Below, in pieces: positions 54,727-63,969 of a DNA stretch of 64,000 nucleotides. This DNA is from Nostoc linckia z4. Its GTDB lineage: Bacteria; Cyanobacteriota; Cyanobacteriia; Cyanobacteriales; Nostocaceae. The stretch spans positions 17,507-81,506 of the forward strand of contig NZ_LAHA01000041.1 of NCBI RefSeq assembly GCF_002608075.1. The letters run 5' to 3'. Position 1 is the first letter of the stretch. Each line of letters starts with the position of its first letter. The notes beneath the pieces are model-generated. The model did not search any database. It had not been told where the DNA came from and was given only the letters and a program-made list of their open reading frames with translations. The position numbers and the translations under genes were made by a program.

Positions 54727-55049
54727 TGCTAAACACCATTCTCTAAAGCCTCTTTATTTAGTTTGTAGCGAATTTTCATCGGCTTGACATCCCTCCACAA
54801 GTACAAGTTATTGATTAACCATGCAAATTATTGTTGCACCTTATCTTTTAAGTACTTATAAACTGATTCAGTGTGCATTTCCCAATGGAATAGAAACACA
54901 AGACTATTTACCGTTATTGTTAAAGGAGAAAGGTAAAATACCAAACCTTTCCCCCTTTCCCTTTCCCCTTTTTCCGACTTCTTTTAGAAGTCTAATGTGC
55001 TAAAGCTGATGAGTAATTTGCACTCATAGAAATGCGATCGCTACTGAGT
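54727..55049. other. 323-bp spacer
   Basis: Contains a small pyrimidine tract (CCTTTCCCCC, 54938-54972) with a facing GGAGAAAGG and a HIP1 site GCGATCGC near 55035. No gene seen. Confidence 0.45.
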
Positions 55050-55877
55050 TTATCCTCTCAACTGTTGCTGTGTAACGCTATCAGCTTGATTTTGTAAAAA
55101 ATCGTTGGCTTTGAGGATTTCATAGAGATTCATATTTTGCTCTAGCAAGCAAGCATGTCCGCAATGGGGCAGCACCACAATCTTGGTGTTTGGTATGATG
55201 TTTGCTATCCGCTTGACTTCACTCACAGAAGGCAAAAGGCGATCGCTACCACCAGCAATTAACAAAACTGGTTGCGTTAACTGGCGCAATTTCTGTTCAT
55301 CAACATTAAACTCCCGCAGTAAAGACAACCGCCAATGAACTGTTTCTGGCGGCACAGAACGCATAGTTCTTAACAATTCATGGCGATCGCTGCGAGATAT
55401 CCTTGGCAAAGATGCTAAAAAGGGCAATAATCCCAGTGCGCCGATATCATATAATCCTGATGGCACTAGGTCAGTAATTTGCGATGCCCAATTCAACCAA
55501 GGACGCAGTTGAAAGGCGGAAGCGGGATTAATTAAGATAATTCGTTTAAATAGCTGTGGTGCGTTGATTGCAACTTTCATCGCCAAGCAACCGCCAAAGG
55601 ATTCACCACACAGATAAACTGGTCTGTGGGAACTTTTTTCTAATTCGGCGTGGATCAAGTCTAATACACTGTTAGTTAGCACATCCCAGCTGGTAAGGTC
55701 TTTTCGGGGAATTGCAAAACAGCGGACATCAAAGCCAACTTCTAATCCAGCGGTTTGCGATCGCAATAATTGACCTGTTCCATCCATTCCTGGTAAATAC
55801 ACAAACAGCGGATATTCTGGTTGTAATCGTTTCGGTGTCAGGAAACAAGGCTTGAGTTCAACTTCTGGGGTAGTCAT
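55050..55877 (-). CDS. Alpha/beta hydrolase, PES-type
   Basis: 275 residues. It has the LPGMDGTG oxyanion region (28-35), nucleophile elbow GESFGG with Ser93, Asp212 (GGSDRLLPS) and His241 (CGHACLLEQ). The pattern DGTGQLLRSQTAGLE resembles the hydrolase half of plant phytyl ester synthases. It is 296 bp after a PlsC-like acyltransferase gene on the same strand. A role in phytol or acyl-ester metabolism is possible; the substrate is not known. Confidence 0.8.
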   Translation of the reverse strand: MTTPEVELKPCFLTPKRLQPEYPLFVYLPGMDGTGQLLRSQTAGLEVGFDVRCFAIPRKDLTSWDVLTNSVLDLIHAELEKSSHRPVYLCGESFGGCLAMKVAINAPQLFKRIILINPASAFQLRPWLNWASQITDLVPSGLYDIGALGLLPFLASLPRISRSDRHELLRTMRSVPPETVHWRLSLLREFNVDEQKLRQLTQPVLLIAGGSDRLLPSVSEVKRIANIIPNTKIVVLPHCGHACLLEQNMNLYEILKANDFLQNQADSVTQQQLRG

Positions 55878-56055
55878 TGGTCACTTTGTACTGAGGGGAG
55901 TCGAAGTATTAGTCATTGGTCACTAGTTAATGGTATAAAACTTTTTGATTTTAGATTGTTTGCTGCTTGTGACCAGACACAAAAACTCCCTCCCAGCAAT
56001 CAACTCTAAACCTTGACATTCAGAGACTTCCCAATCAAAAAACACCAAACTTTTC

Positions 56056-56115
56056 TTGTGGGGTGGATATTTTATCTGCCCTCTGGACTGGGCGGGCGAG
56101 ACGCCCACCCCACAA
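56056..56115. repeat. TTGTGGGGTGG inverted-end repeat, copy 2
   Basis: Starts TTGTGGGGTGG and ends CCACCCCACAA, with 11-bp perfectly complementary ends. Related to 42542-42594. It lies between the two lipid genes. Confidence 0.75.
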
Positions 56116-56173
56116 AATGAGAGAATTTATCTGTTGGTAATCCAAAATCTAAAATCTAAAATCCAAAATCGTC

Positions 56174-56893
56174 TCACCCTTGACGCAGTAAGTCGCTAAT
56201 TTCGTTATGACAATATTCGGTTAGTTCAGCCACAACAGTTCTGGCTTGTTTGCCATGATATCTTTTTTGATGTTGAGGCGTAATCCAATAAGGGCGGCCA
56301 ATTAACACGGCAACCCGACGATAAACAACTAAAGGATGCCAGCCTGACTGTTGAAATAAAGGTTCTGAAGGATCGAATAAACTCAACAGCTTGAGGGGAA
56401 AACCAGAAGTGTTCACTTCTTCAATTGAAGCGATGGCCACTGGCAAAATTGCTAAATCCTCCACATCAGCCCGCAATGCTAAATGAGCAAATCCCCGTTG
56501 AAATTCACCAACTGTGTTCGGCACGGTAAATTTTACCATTGGTTCTGCTCCTTCTGGAAATACTCCCACCATTTGCCGAGATTGCAATAGCGTCTGCGAT
56601 TGCACAAAAAAGCTTTGTTGGCGATTTTGGGGTGATTCTAAAGGAAAACATCCCAATTGTCCGGTTACAATCTCTCGCATAATCGGCACTTGTCCCATGT
56701 AATGATGACAAGCAAAACGAATTGGATTTGATAGCGCCGCCATTAAAATCGGTGCATCCATAAAGCTGCGGTGATTGCTGACTACCAAGACGCTAGCATC
56801 TCGCGGAATCCGATCTTCGTAATAGCGAAACATTTGTGTTGAAAGCCCCGCTAACAAAGCTTGCGAAATCAGAGTCGGACTACTAAGACTCAT
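56174..56893 (-). CDS. PlsC-like lysophospholipid acyltransferase
   Basis: 239 residues. It has the HX4D motif (NHRSFMD, His41 and Asp46) and FPEG at 112-115, the glycerolphosphate acyltransferase signature, plus FQRGFAHLAL. It is of the short, single-domain type. The product may be phosphatidate or another acyl ester. Plant phytyl ester synthases join a hydrolase and an acyltransferase in one chain; here the two neighbouring genes could be the separate form, a speculation. Confidence 0.87.
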   Translation of the reverse strand: MSLSSPTLISQALLAGLSTQMFRYYEDRIPRDASVLVVSNHRSFMDAPILMAALSNPIRFACHHYMGQVPIMREIVTGQLGCFPLESPQNRQQSFFVQSQTLLQSRQMVGVFPEGAEPMVKFTVPNTVGEFQRGFAHLALRADVEDLAILPVAIASIEEVNTSGFPLKLLSLFDPSEPLFQQSGWHPLVVYRRVAVLIGRPYWITPQHQKRYHGKQARTVVAELTEYCHNEISDLLRQG

Positions 56894-57271
56894 ATCTAAT
56901 GTATATATTCCGGTAAATATGGCAGTTTATCTTAATTTAAGTTTTACATTTCTTTACCATTGCCATGACCGTCTTAAGATAGAAATGTCTGAACCTATAA
57001 AGGTAGTTAGATTTTTTCTGAGTATTTATGTATTCCTGAACACAATAATATTATGTAATCAAAAGGATTCCCGAAATTTCTTTAATAGTAAATTTCTGTA
57101 TTTTAGGCAAAAATCACTTGAATTAATGCGTATTATAAAACAATTGCTCACCAAAGAAATTTGCTAATATTAAGGTGTTAATGGAAAAAATGGTAGTAAT
57201 GTTATATAATTGCGTGGTTTTGCTAACAAAACAAAGGTGTAAAACGTTTTAATAAGTTGATTTTATTTTGC
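56894..57271. other. 378-bp AT-rich spacer
   Basis: Divergent between the acyltransferase and metG. An 82-codon plus-strand frame here has no ribosome site or domain. The metG promoter candidate is at 57182-57210. Confidence 0.5.
57182..57210 (+). promoter_or_regulatory. metG promoter candidate
   Basis: A -35-like TGGAAA (57182-57187), 17-base spacer and -10 TATAAT (57205-57210), 62 bp before the metG start. Confidence 0.5.
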
Positions 57272-58876
57272 ATGAATCTAGTGAATAAAACACAAAAGAC
57301 ATTTGCGCTGACAACACCCCTATATTATGTAAACGATGTCCCCCATATAGGCAGTGCTTATACAACGATCGCAGCTGATGTAGTGGCACGATTTCAGAAA
57401 TTGCTGGGGCATGAAGTACTATTAATTACGGGTACAGATGAACATGGGCAAAAAATTCAGCGAACAGCGGAAAATTTAGGCAAAAATCCCCAAGATTTTT
57501 GTGATGAAATTGTGCCTAGTTTTGTGAGTTTATGGGAATTGCTCAACATTCAATACGATCGTTTTAGTCGGACTACAGCGCCTCGTCATGGAGCGATTGT
57601 TAAAGAATTCTTTGAACGAGTATGGAAATCTGGCGACATCTATCAAGGACAACAACAAGGCTGGTACTGCGTATCTTGTGAAGAATTTAAAGAAGAACGC
57701 GAACTTTTAGAAGGACGACGTTGCCCAATTCATACCAATAAAGAAGTCGAATGGCGAGACGAAAAAAACTATTTTTTCCGATTATCTAAATATCAAAATA
57801 AACTCACAGAATTTTATCAATTAAAACCCGATTTTATTCAACCAGAAACTAGACGAAACGAAGTCCTAAGCTTTGTCAATCAAGGTTTGCAAGACTTTTC
57901 GATTTCGCGAGTAAATTTAGATTGGGGCTTTCCAGTACCAACCGATCCCAACCACACTCTTTATGTTTGGTTTGATGCTCTACTTGGTTATGTCACTGCA
58001 TTACTCGAACCGGATGCCGAACCAACTTTGGCAAATGCTCTGGAGAAATGGTGGCCAATTAATTTGCACTTAATTGGTAAAGATATTCTGCGCTTTCATG
58101 CAGTTTACTGGCCAGCAATGCTGTTATCAGCTGGTTTACCTTTGCCAAACCGGGTATTTGGACACGGATTTTTGACGAAAGATGGTCAAAAAATGGGTAA
58201 AAGTCTGGGTAATACCCTCGATCCTGTAGAGCTAGTTAAACGGTATGGTAGTGATGCCGTTCGTTATTACTTCCTTAAGGAAATCGAATTTGGCAAAGAT
58301 GGCGACTTTAATGAAAATAGATTCATTAATGTTCTGAATGCAGATTTAGCGAATGACTTAGGTAACTTGCTCAATCGCACCCTGAACATGGTGAAGAAAT
58401 ACTGCGCTGAGAATAATGTACCACCAATCAGCAAAGAAGCAATCTCTGACGAAAATCCTTTAAAAACAATTGGTTTACGTCTGGGGGAACAGGTAAAACA
58501 AGCCTATGAACAGCTAGCTTTCAATCAAGCCTGTGAATCAATTTTGTTACTGGTACAAACTAGTAATAAGTTTATTGATGAGCAAGCTCCTTGGTCATTA
58601 TATAAACAGGGACAGCAGCAGGAAGTCGAAAAAGTTCTGTACGCAGTTCTAGAATCAGTTAGACTAGCAGCTTATCTGCTATCTCCAATTATTCCGAACA
58701 TCAGTAGCGATATTTATCAGCAGCTAGGTTTCGGAATAAACTTTAACGATCGAATACAAAGTTCTTTAAATGCTCCTTTTGCTACCCATGCAACATGGGG
58801 ATTACTATCTGGTAACCAACAGTTGGGTAAAGCTCAACCAATTTTTAAGCGCATAGAACCACCAAAAAACGATTAG
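57272..58876 (+). CDS. metG: Methionyl-tRNA synthetase
   Basis: 534 residues from ATG 57272; a TTG five codons earlier is unlikely. It is a class I synthetase with HIGS (25-28, the HIGH motif), KMGKS (307-311) and a single-knuckle zinc-type site (Cys133, Cys136, Cys151, His154). It charges tRNA-Met for initiation and elongation. It lacks the C-terminal dimerisation domain of longer forms, as usual for cyanobacteria. It is followed 157 bp later by the NYN gene. Confidence 0.97.
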   Translation: MNLVNKTQKTFALTTPLYYVNDVPHIGSAYTTIAADVVARFQKLLGHEVLLITGTDEHGQKIQRTAENLGKNPQDFCDEIVPSFVSLWELLNIQYDRFSRTTAPRHGAIVKEFFERVWKSGDIYQGQQQGWYCVSCEEFKEERELLEGRRCPIHTNKEVEWRDEKNYFFRLSKYQNKLTEFYQLKPDFIQPETRRNEVLSFVNQGLQDFSISRVNLDWGFPVPTDPNHTLYVWFDALLGYVTALLEPDAEPTLANALEKWWPINLHLIGKDILRFHAVYWPAMLLSAGLPLPNRVFGHGFLTKDGQKMGKSLGNTLDPVELVKRYGSDAVRYYFLKEIEFGKDGDFNENRFINVLNADLANDLGNLLNRTLNMVKKYCAENNVPPISKEAISDENPLKTIGLRLGEQVKQAYEQLAFNQACESILLLVQTSNKFIDEQAPWSLYKQGQQQEVEKVLYAVLESVRLAAYLLSPIIPNISSDIYQQLGFGINFNDRIQSSLNAPFATHATWGLLSGNQQLGKAQPIFKRIEPPKND

Positions 58877-59033
58877 TCCATATCAAACTCTGATTTTGTT
58901 CAAATTCTAATTCTCTGGTAAAAATTTATCGGGGCTTAACTTAATTAGCCCCGGAACATTATCATAAACCGCTGTGACTAGAATGTAAAACTGGTTAATT
59001 TGTATCAAAAATAACAGGGATAAAAACTGAGGT

Positions 59034-59672
59034 ATGACAACAATGTTGAATAATTTAGAAAATGACTCGATATTTACACCAGAACAAGTTTTGGAGAATC
59101 GGGGTAGGGTCGCCATATTTATTGATGGCTCAAATCTATTTTACGCTGCCTTACAATTAGGAATTGAAATCGATTACACAAAGTTACTATGTCGGTTAAC
59201 AGGAGGTTCTCGGCTGCTGAGAGCTTTTTTCTACACTGGCGTAGACCGGACAAACGAGAAGCAACAGGGATTTTTGCTGTGGATGCGTCGCAATGGCTAT
59301 AGAGTAATTGCGAAGGACTTGGTACAACTACCAGATGGTTCAAAGAAAGCCAACTTGGATGTAGAAATAGCAGTCGATATGATGGCTTTAGTCGATTCCT
59401 ATGATACCGCAGTTTTAGTCAGCGGTGACGGCGATTTGGCCTATGCAGTCAATTCTGTAAGCTATCGTGGTGTCAGGGTAGAGGTGGTGAGTTTGCGTTC
59501 CATGACTAGTGACAGCTTAATTAATGTAAGCGATCGCTACATTGATTTAGAAGCCATTAAAGAGGATATTCAAAAAACCCCTCGTCAAAGCTATCCATAT
59601 CGACCATTGTCGAGTATGGGATTTTTGGAAGACCCAAGAACGACCGATGGACACCTGGAAATCCAAGAATGA
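59034..59672 (+). CDS. NYN domain (LabA-like) protein
   Basis: 212 residues from ATG 59034; a second ATG at 59043, with GAGG 10 bases upstream, may be the true start (209 residues). The NYN (PIN-like) RNase fold has Asp31 in FIDGSNLFY, Asp109 and Asp115 in LDVEIAVDM, and Asp132/Asp134 in VSGDGDLAYAV. LabA-type members in cyanobacteria affect circadian output and may cleave RNA. Its stop overlaps the next gene's ATG by 4 bp. Confidence 0.9.
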   Translation: MTTMLNNLENDSIFTPEQVLENRGRVAIFIDGSNLFYAALQLGIEIDYTKLLCRLTGGSRLLRAFFYTGVDRTNEKQQGFLLWMRRNGYRVIAKDLVQLPDGSKKANLDVEIAVDMMALVDSYDTAVLVSGDGDLAYAVNSVSYRGVRVEVVSLRSMTSDSLINVSDRYIDLEAIKEDIQKTPRQSYPYRPLSSMGFLEDPRTTDGHLEIQE

Positions 59673-60952
59673 AGTATCAGTTTAGGTATGGGGCGTGGGG
59701 CATGGGAAGAGGACAAAGGGACAAGGGGACAAGGGGACAAGGGGAAAGACTTGTTGTAAGTTTTTCCCATCTCCCCATCTCCCCATCTCCCTCACTCACT
59801 CCCCGACTCTCCTCTTTCTTTATTTTGCTTATCACCATTTTTTTAGGAATTGGATTAGTTAGCTGCGGGGGTAAATCCCCGACAGTTTCTCAAACAAATA
59901 CTCCTGATTCATCCGACCAAGATAGTAAATTGACATTCTTTGATGTCACCTTAGAACAAGCAGATGAAGTGGGAAGACCGATTTGGAAAGTCCAAGCAAA
60001 ACGAGCAAAATACACCAAAGAAAAACAAATTGGTCAGGCAGAAAATCCTTATGGTGAACTGTACCAAGATGGCAAAATTGTTTATCAAGTAAAAGCAGAT
60101 GTAGCAGACATCGAACAAAATGGTAAGCAGCTATTTCTCAAAGGTAAAATATTTGCCACAGACCCAAAAAATGGAATTGTCTTGCAAGGTAATGAATTAG
60201 AATGGCGTCCGCAAGAAGGGTTATTGATTGTCCGCAACCAGATTAATGGTACTCATAAAAAACTACAAGCAGTTGCAAAAGAAGCGCGAGTTAAAACTCG
60301 CGAACAGCTGATGGAATTTTCTGGAGGAGTGATAGCAAATTCCGTCGATCCCCAATTGCAAATGCGAACTGAGCATTTGAATTGGAATATTAAAGAAGAA
60401 AAAATAATTGCCAATGGGCCCGTAGAAATTGATCGTTATAAAAATAATAAAATTAGCGATCGCGGCAAAGGAAACGCCGCAGAAGTCAACTTAAAAACCA
60501 AAATAGCCAGCATACAAAAAAACGCTCAATTAGATTTACTAGACCCACCATTACAAATAGCTAGTAACTCTATGACCTGGAACATGAACGCAGAAACCAT
60601 CACTACAAACTCCCCCACTCGTATGTTCCAGCGCGTGGAAAAAGTTACCGTCACAGCCAATCAAGGAGAAATGAAAATCCCGCAAAAAACGGTTTATTTA
60701 AAAGGTAACGTCAACGCCGTTGGTCAGCGTAGCCAGTCATTAAGATCTAATACATTAACTTGGTATTTAGACAATAAATTAGTTGAAGCTCAAGGAAACG
60801 TAGTTTATCGACAAATTGACCCACCATTAAATTTTACCGGTGAAACAGCAGTTGGTAATTTGCAAACAGAAAATATTGTTGTCAAAGGCGGTAATTCCGG
60901 CGGTAGAGTGATAACAGAGATTATTCCCCAAGAAAGGGCGAATCGTCAGTAG
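59669..60952 (+). CDS. LptC-like LPS export protein; start obscured by repeats
   Basis: 427 residues from ATG 59669. The first 35-40 are repeat-derived (YGAWGMGRGQ, then SPSPSLTP). Next come a hydrophobic segment and lipobox-like GIGLVSCGG, so the mature protein is probably a lipoprotein anchored to the membrane. The rest is a long beta-jellyroll-rich LptC/OstA-like region (ANPYGELYQDG pattern, VEIDRYKNNK). It probably links the inner-membrane LPS exporter to its partners. The ATG overlaps the NYN stop (ATGA), so coupling is possible. Confidence 0.78.
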   Translation: MKYQFRYGAWGMGRGQRDKGTRGQGERLVVSFSHLPISPSPSLTPRLSSFFILLITIFLGIGLVSCGGKSPTVSQTNTPDSSDQDSKLTFFDVTLEQADEVGRPIWKVQAKRAKYTKEKQIGQAENPYGELYQDGKIVYQVKADVADIEQNGKQLFLKGKIFATDPKNGIVLQGNELEWRPQEGLLIVRNQINGTHKKLQAVAKEARVKTREQLMEFSGGVIANSVDPQLQMRTEHLNWNIKEEKIIANGPVEIDRYKNNKISDRGKGNAAEVNLKTKIASIQKNAQLDLLDPPLQIASNSMTWNMNAETITTNSPTRMFQRVEKVTVTANQGEMKIPQKTVYLKGNVNAVGQRSQSLRSNTLTWYLDNKLVEAQGNVVYRQIDPPLNFTGETAVGNLQTENIVVKGGNSGGRVITEIIPQERANRQ

Positions 60953-60955
60953 AGA

Positions 60956-61018
60956 TTGGGCATTGGGCATTGGGCATTGGGCAAAGGGCATGGGGCATTG
61001 GGCATTTGGCATTGGGCA
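60956..61018. repeat. Heptamer array (TTGGGCA)
   Basis: About nine units of TTGGGCA/ATGGGGC after the LptC-like gene. A further CTCCCCATCTC tract follows at 61068-61100. Confidence 0.9.
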
Positions 61019-61191
61019 GAAGACGCTCCAGGTGCTCCAGGGACAGAGGAGCAGGAGGGAAAAACTCATCTCCCCATCTCCCCATCTCCCCTGCTCCCCT
61101 GCACCTGGAGCCTCCCTCGTCTCCCTCATCTCCCCAATTTTTGGCCAATTACTAGGCTAGGATCTTATTACTACAAGTCCTTTAATAACCC

Positions 61192-61566
61192 ATGAATGGC
61201 TCAAAATCGCAGCAAGCAGAACACTCCCATAATCACGATGCAAACCACGAGCATCTAGATCCTATTGAGCATCGCCAAGAGTTAAGCCATCCTCATATCC
61301 ATAGCGAAGAGTCATTACGACGAATTGTCAATCGACTATCGCGAATAGAAGGACATATTCGTGGGATTAAAACAATGGTGCAACAAAATAGCCCTTGTCC
61401 TGATGTTTTGTTACAAATTGCCGCAGTGCGGGGTGCATTAGATCGAGTAGCGCGAATTGTTCTAGATGAACATTTAAGCGAATGTATTGCTAGAGCCGCA
61501 AAAGAAGGCAATATGGAAGTTGAAATTGAACAATTAAAAGCTGCTTTAGATCGGTTTTTGCCTTAA
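61192..61566 (+). CDS. CsoR/RcnR-family metal sensor (InrS-like)
   Basis: 124 residues. The four-helix core RRIVNRLSRIEGHIRGIKTM contains His55; further ligands Cys69 (SPCPDV), His94 and Cys98 (DEHLSEC) fit the His-Cys-His-Cys set of the nickel sensor InrS. A His-rich N-terminus (HSHNHDANHEH, HPHIH) may add metal binding. Such proteins repress exporter genes until metal is bound. No metal transporter is beside it, so the target lies elsewhere. Confidence 0.9.
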   Translation: MNGSKSQQAEHSHNHDANHEHLDPIEHRQELSHPHIHSEESLRRIVNRLSRIEGHIRGIKTMVQQNSPCPDVLLQIAAVRGALDRVARIVLDEHLSECIARAAKEGNMEVEIEQLKAALDRFLP

Positions 61567-61800
61567 ATCAGAATTCAGGAGTCAGAATTCTGAATTCAGG
61601 AGTCAAAAAGGCTTTAGTCACTTCACTAAGTTGAAATACGCTGAAAACGTTATTTCTTATGCCTATTGCCTCTTGCCTCTTATTTTTTTGATAATTGATA
61701 ATTAATAATGATAACGAGCTTGTAAAAAATCTAATATTTGGCGCAGCCTCATAAAGAAACGATATGAGTTATGACTCCTGAATTCTGAATTTTCACACTT
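61567..61800. other. Spacer between convergent genes
   Basis: Contains GAATTC-type repeats (CAGAATTCAGGAGTC near 61571 and 61590) and TTAATAATGATAACG. No gene seen. Confidence 0.45.
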
Positions 61801-63969
61801 TTACCACTTTGCCACTTCTTCCCGCACTTCTTCCATATCTAAATAATCATTAATAAAAGCCTTCCGTAAAAGTGGATGAGGAATAAATTCATCATACTTT
61901 TGAATTTCCGGCGCTTCTGAACTACTAACTAAATCTTCTGCACTAATCCTTTGCTCACATAATGAAGCAATCTCACGAGAAAGATATTCAAATTTCCCCT
62001 TACCTAATTTAATTGTTAAATAATAAGGATTCACCCCACCAATACTTTTAATTTCCAACGATTCCCGACACCAAGAATTAAGTAATCTTTCTAAGGTGCG
62101 ATAACCAATAGTACCCATCCAAGGAAAAATACAGCATTTACCTTTCTCCAATTCCAAAATATTCTGCTTCCCTAACCCCACCCGCCGCACCAATTGACGA
62201 ACCGTTTGTAATCTTTGCAAAGCATTCTTTTGCAAATAGCTATACTCTACATCTTCAAATAAAACTTGCCGCATCCGTTGTAAAACTCTTGTATGAATAG
62301 TCCCACCACCACCACGCCAATAAACACTAGCTTTACCCTCAGCTTGTTTGACAACAATAGCTCTTTTTTTAAAGTCAACTTCGACAACTTCCCAAGTTCT
62401 CCCAGCTAAACCAAATTGATTACCAACAGGAACCGATGCAGCAATACTGCCAATTTCCGTTGTACCATGCTTCACACTATATTCTTGTTGTTCAGCAAAC
62501 ACAGCATAAAACTGAAATCTTCTCACCACCTTTTCTGCTGCCAAACCCAAGATTAATTTACCTTGTTCGGTATGTTGAATATGACCGATATCAATTAAAT
62601 AACGTAGCAATAGCCGAAAATCTTCTTGGGAAATAGCAGCGAAAGGTGGTAGACTAAAAATTTGTTTAGCTAAAGCATTAGGTAAAATTTCACCCGTTGC
62701 TGTTAAAATACTCATTGTTTGGTGATAAAGCAAACTCAAAGGATATTTAATCGGTTGAATTGGCTCAATCCACTTTTCTTCTATATAAAGTTGAATAATA
62801 GCGATACATTGTAAAAGTTGCCAGGGAATTTGCTCTGGTAGAGAAGCCTCTGATAATGGCTGTTCTTCAGTACAAATAAAACGCATATCAGCCGCTTCAC
62901 CTCTTCTACCACTGCGTCCCAAACGTTGTAAAAAACTAGCAACAGACAAGGGTGAATCTAACTGAATGACTCGCTCTAAATACCCGATATCTATGCCTAA
63001 TTCCAGAGTCAGAGTTGCAGCCGTCACAGCAGGTTTGTTGGCTTCCCGCATGGCATTTTCAGCAGCTTGTCGCAAACTAGCAGATATACTTCCATGATGT
63101 ACGTGATAGATATCTGGTAATTTTTGTTCTGTGGCAATTTTTCGCAAAGATGCAATTATCGATTCTGTGCGCGTGCGATTATTTGCAAAGATTAGACATT
63201 TGCGAGAATTGCTGAGGTTGAAAATATATTGTTCGTAAGCTGTTGCCTCTGATTCATCTATTTCATCGTTAATATAAAAGTGTTCCACAGCTAATTTTAT
63301 TTGGCGTTTTAACCCATCTATTTTAGGAGTAATTACTGGCTTATCGGTTCCAGAACGCAACCAATCTTCAGCTAGGGAATAATCGCCGAGAGTTGCAGAT
63401 AAACCAATACGCCTTGGTTGTTTTTGTGTGGCTTTTGCTAAACGTTGTAATTGGCAAATAATTTGACAACCACGTTCTGAACCCATAAAAGCGTGAATTT
63501 CATCGATAATCACAAACCTTAAATCGCCAAATAAGCGAACTAAGTCGTTATGTTTGTTAATTAATAAACTTTCTAGAGATTCCGGCGTAATTTGTAATAT
63601 GCCTTGGGGATTTTTTAAAAGTTTGTTTTTTCGAGTTTGAGAAACATCACCGTGCCAGTGCCAAACTGGAATATCTGCTTCTTTGAGTAAGTCGTTCAGG
63701 CGTTCAAATTGGTCATTAATTAATGCTTTGATAGGACTAATATACAACGCACCTATGGTATTTGCGGGGTAGTTGTGTAATAAAGTTAAAACTGGGAGGA
63801 AAGCTGCTTCTGTTTTCCCGGCGGCAGTTGCAGCAGCCACTAGCAAGTGAGCATCAGTGTCAAATATGACTTGACAAGCAGCAATTTGCACTGACCGTAA
63901 TTCAGTCCATTGGTGATGATAAATGTATTCTTGGATGAAAGGTGCGAGTCGGTTAAAGGCGTTGGTCAT
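61801..63969 (-). CDS. Lhr-like DEAD/DEAH helicase
   Basis: 722 residues. It is a superfamily 2 helicase with Walker A ATAAGKTE (47-54), DEIH (156-159), SAT (191-193) and motif VI QRLGRSGR (348-355). After the core there is a winged-helix-like region and the C-terminal module seen in Lhr-type enzymes, though at 722 residues it is much shorter than classical Lhr (about 1500). It is probably an ATP-dependent nucleic-acid translocase in repair. The start is 31 bp from the window edge; GGGGAGATGGGGAGAT repeats lie upstream. Confidence 0.87.
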   Translation of the reverse strand: MTNAFNRLAPFIQEYIYHHQWTELRSVQIAACQVIFDTDAHLLVAAATAAGKTEAAFLPVLTLLHNYPANTIGALYISPIKALINDQFERLNDLLKEADIPVWHWHGDVSQTRKNKLLKNPQGILQITPESLESLLINKHNDLVRLFGDLRFVIIDEIHAFMGSERGCQIICQLQRLAKATQKQPRRIGLSATLGDYSLAEDWLRSGTDKPVITPKIDGLKRQIKLAVEHFYINDEIDESEATAYEQYIFNLSNSRKCLIFANNRTRTESIIASLRKIATEQKLPDIYHVHHGSISASLRQAAENAMREANKPAVTAATLTLELGIDIGYLERVIQLDSPLSVASFLQRLGRSGRRGEAADMRFICTEEQPLSEASLPEQIPWQLLQCIAIIQLYIEEKWIEPIQPIKYPLSLLYHQTMSILTATGEILPNALAKQIFSLPPFAAISQEDFRLLLRYLIDIGHIQHTEQGKLILGLAAEKVVRRFQFYAVFAEQQEYSVKHGTTEIGSIAASVPVGNQFGLAGRTWEVVEVDFKKRAIVVKQAEGKASVYWRGGGGTIHTRVLQRMRQVLFEDVEYSYLQKNALQRLQTVRQLVRRVGLGKQNILELEKGKCCIFPWMGTIGYRTLERLLNSWCRESLEIKSIGGVNPYYLTIKLGKGKFEYLSREIASLCEQRISAEDLVSSSEAPEIQKYDEFIPHPLLRKAFINDYLDMEEVREEVAKW

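Noticed and set aside
56919..57167. 82-codon plus-strand frame
   Set aside because: AT-rich, no ribosome site, no domain; it lies where the metG promoter is expected.
60827..61195. Five small frames around the array after the LptC-like gene
   Set aside because: Translations of TTGGGCA repeats on both strands, no start signals.
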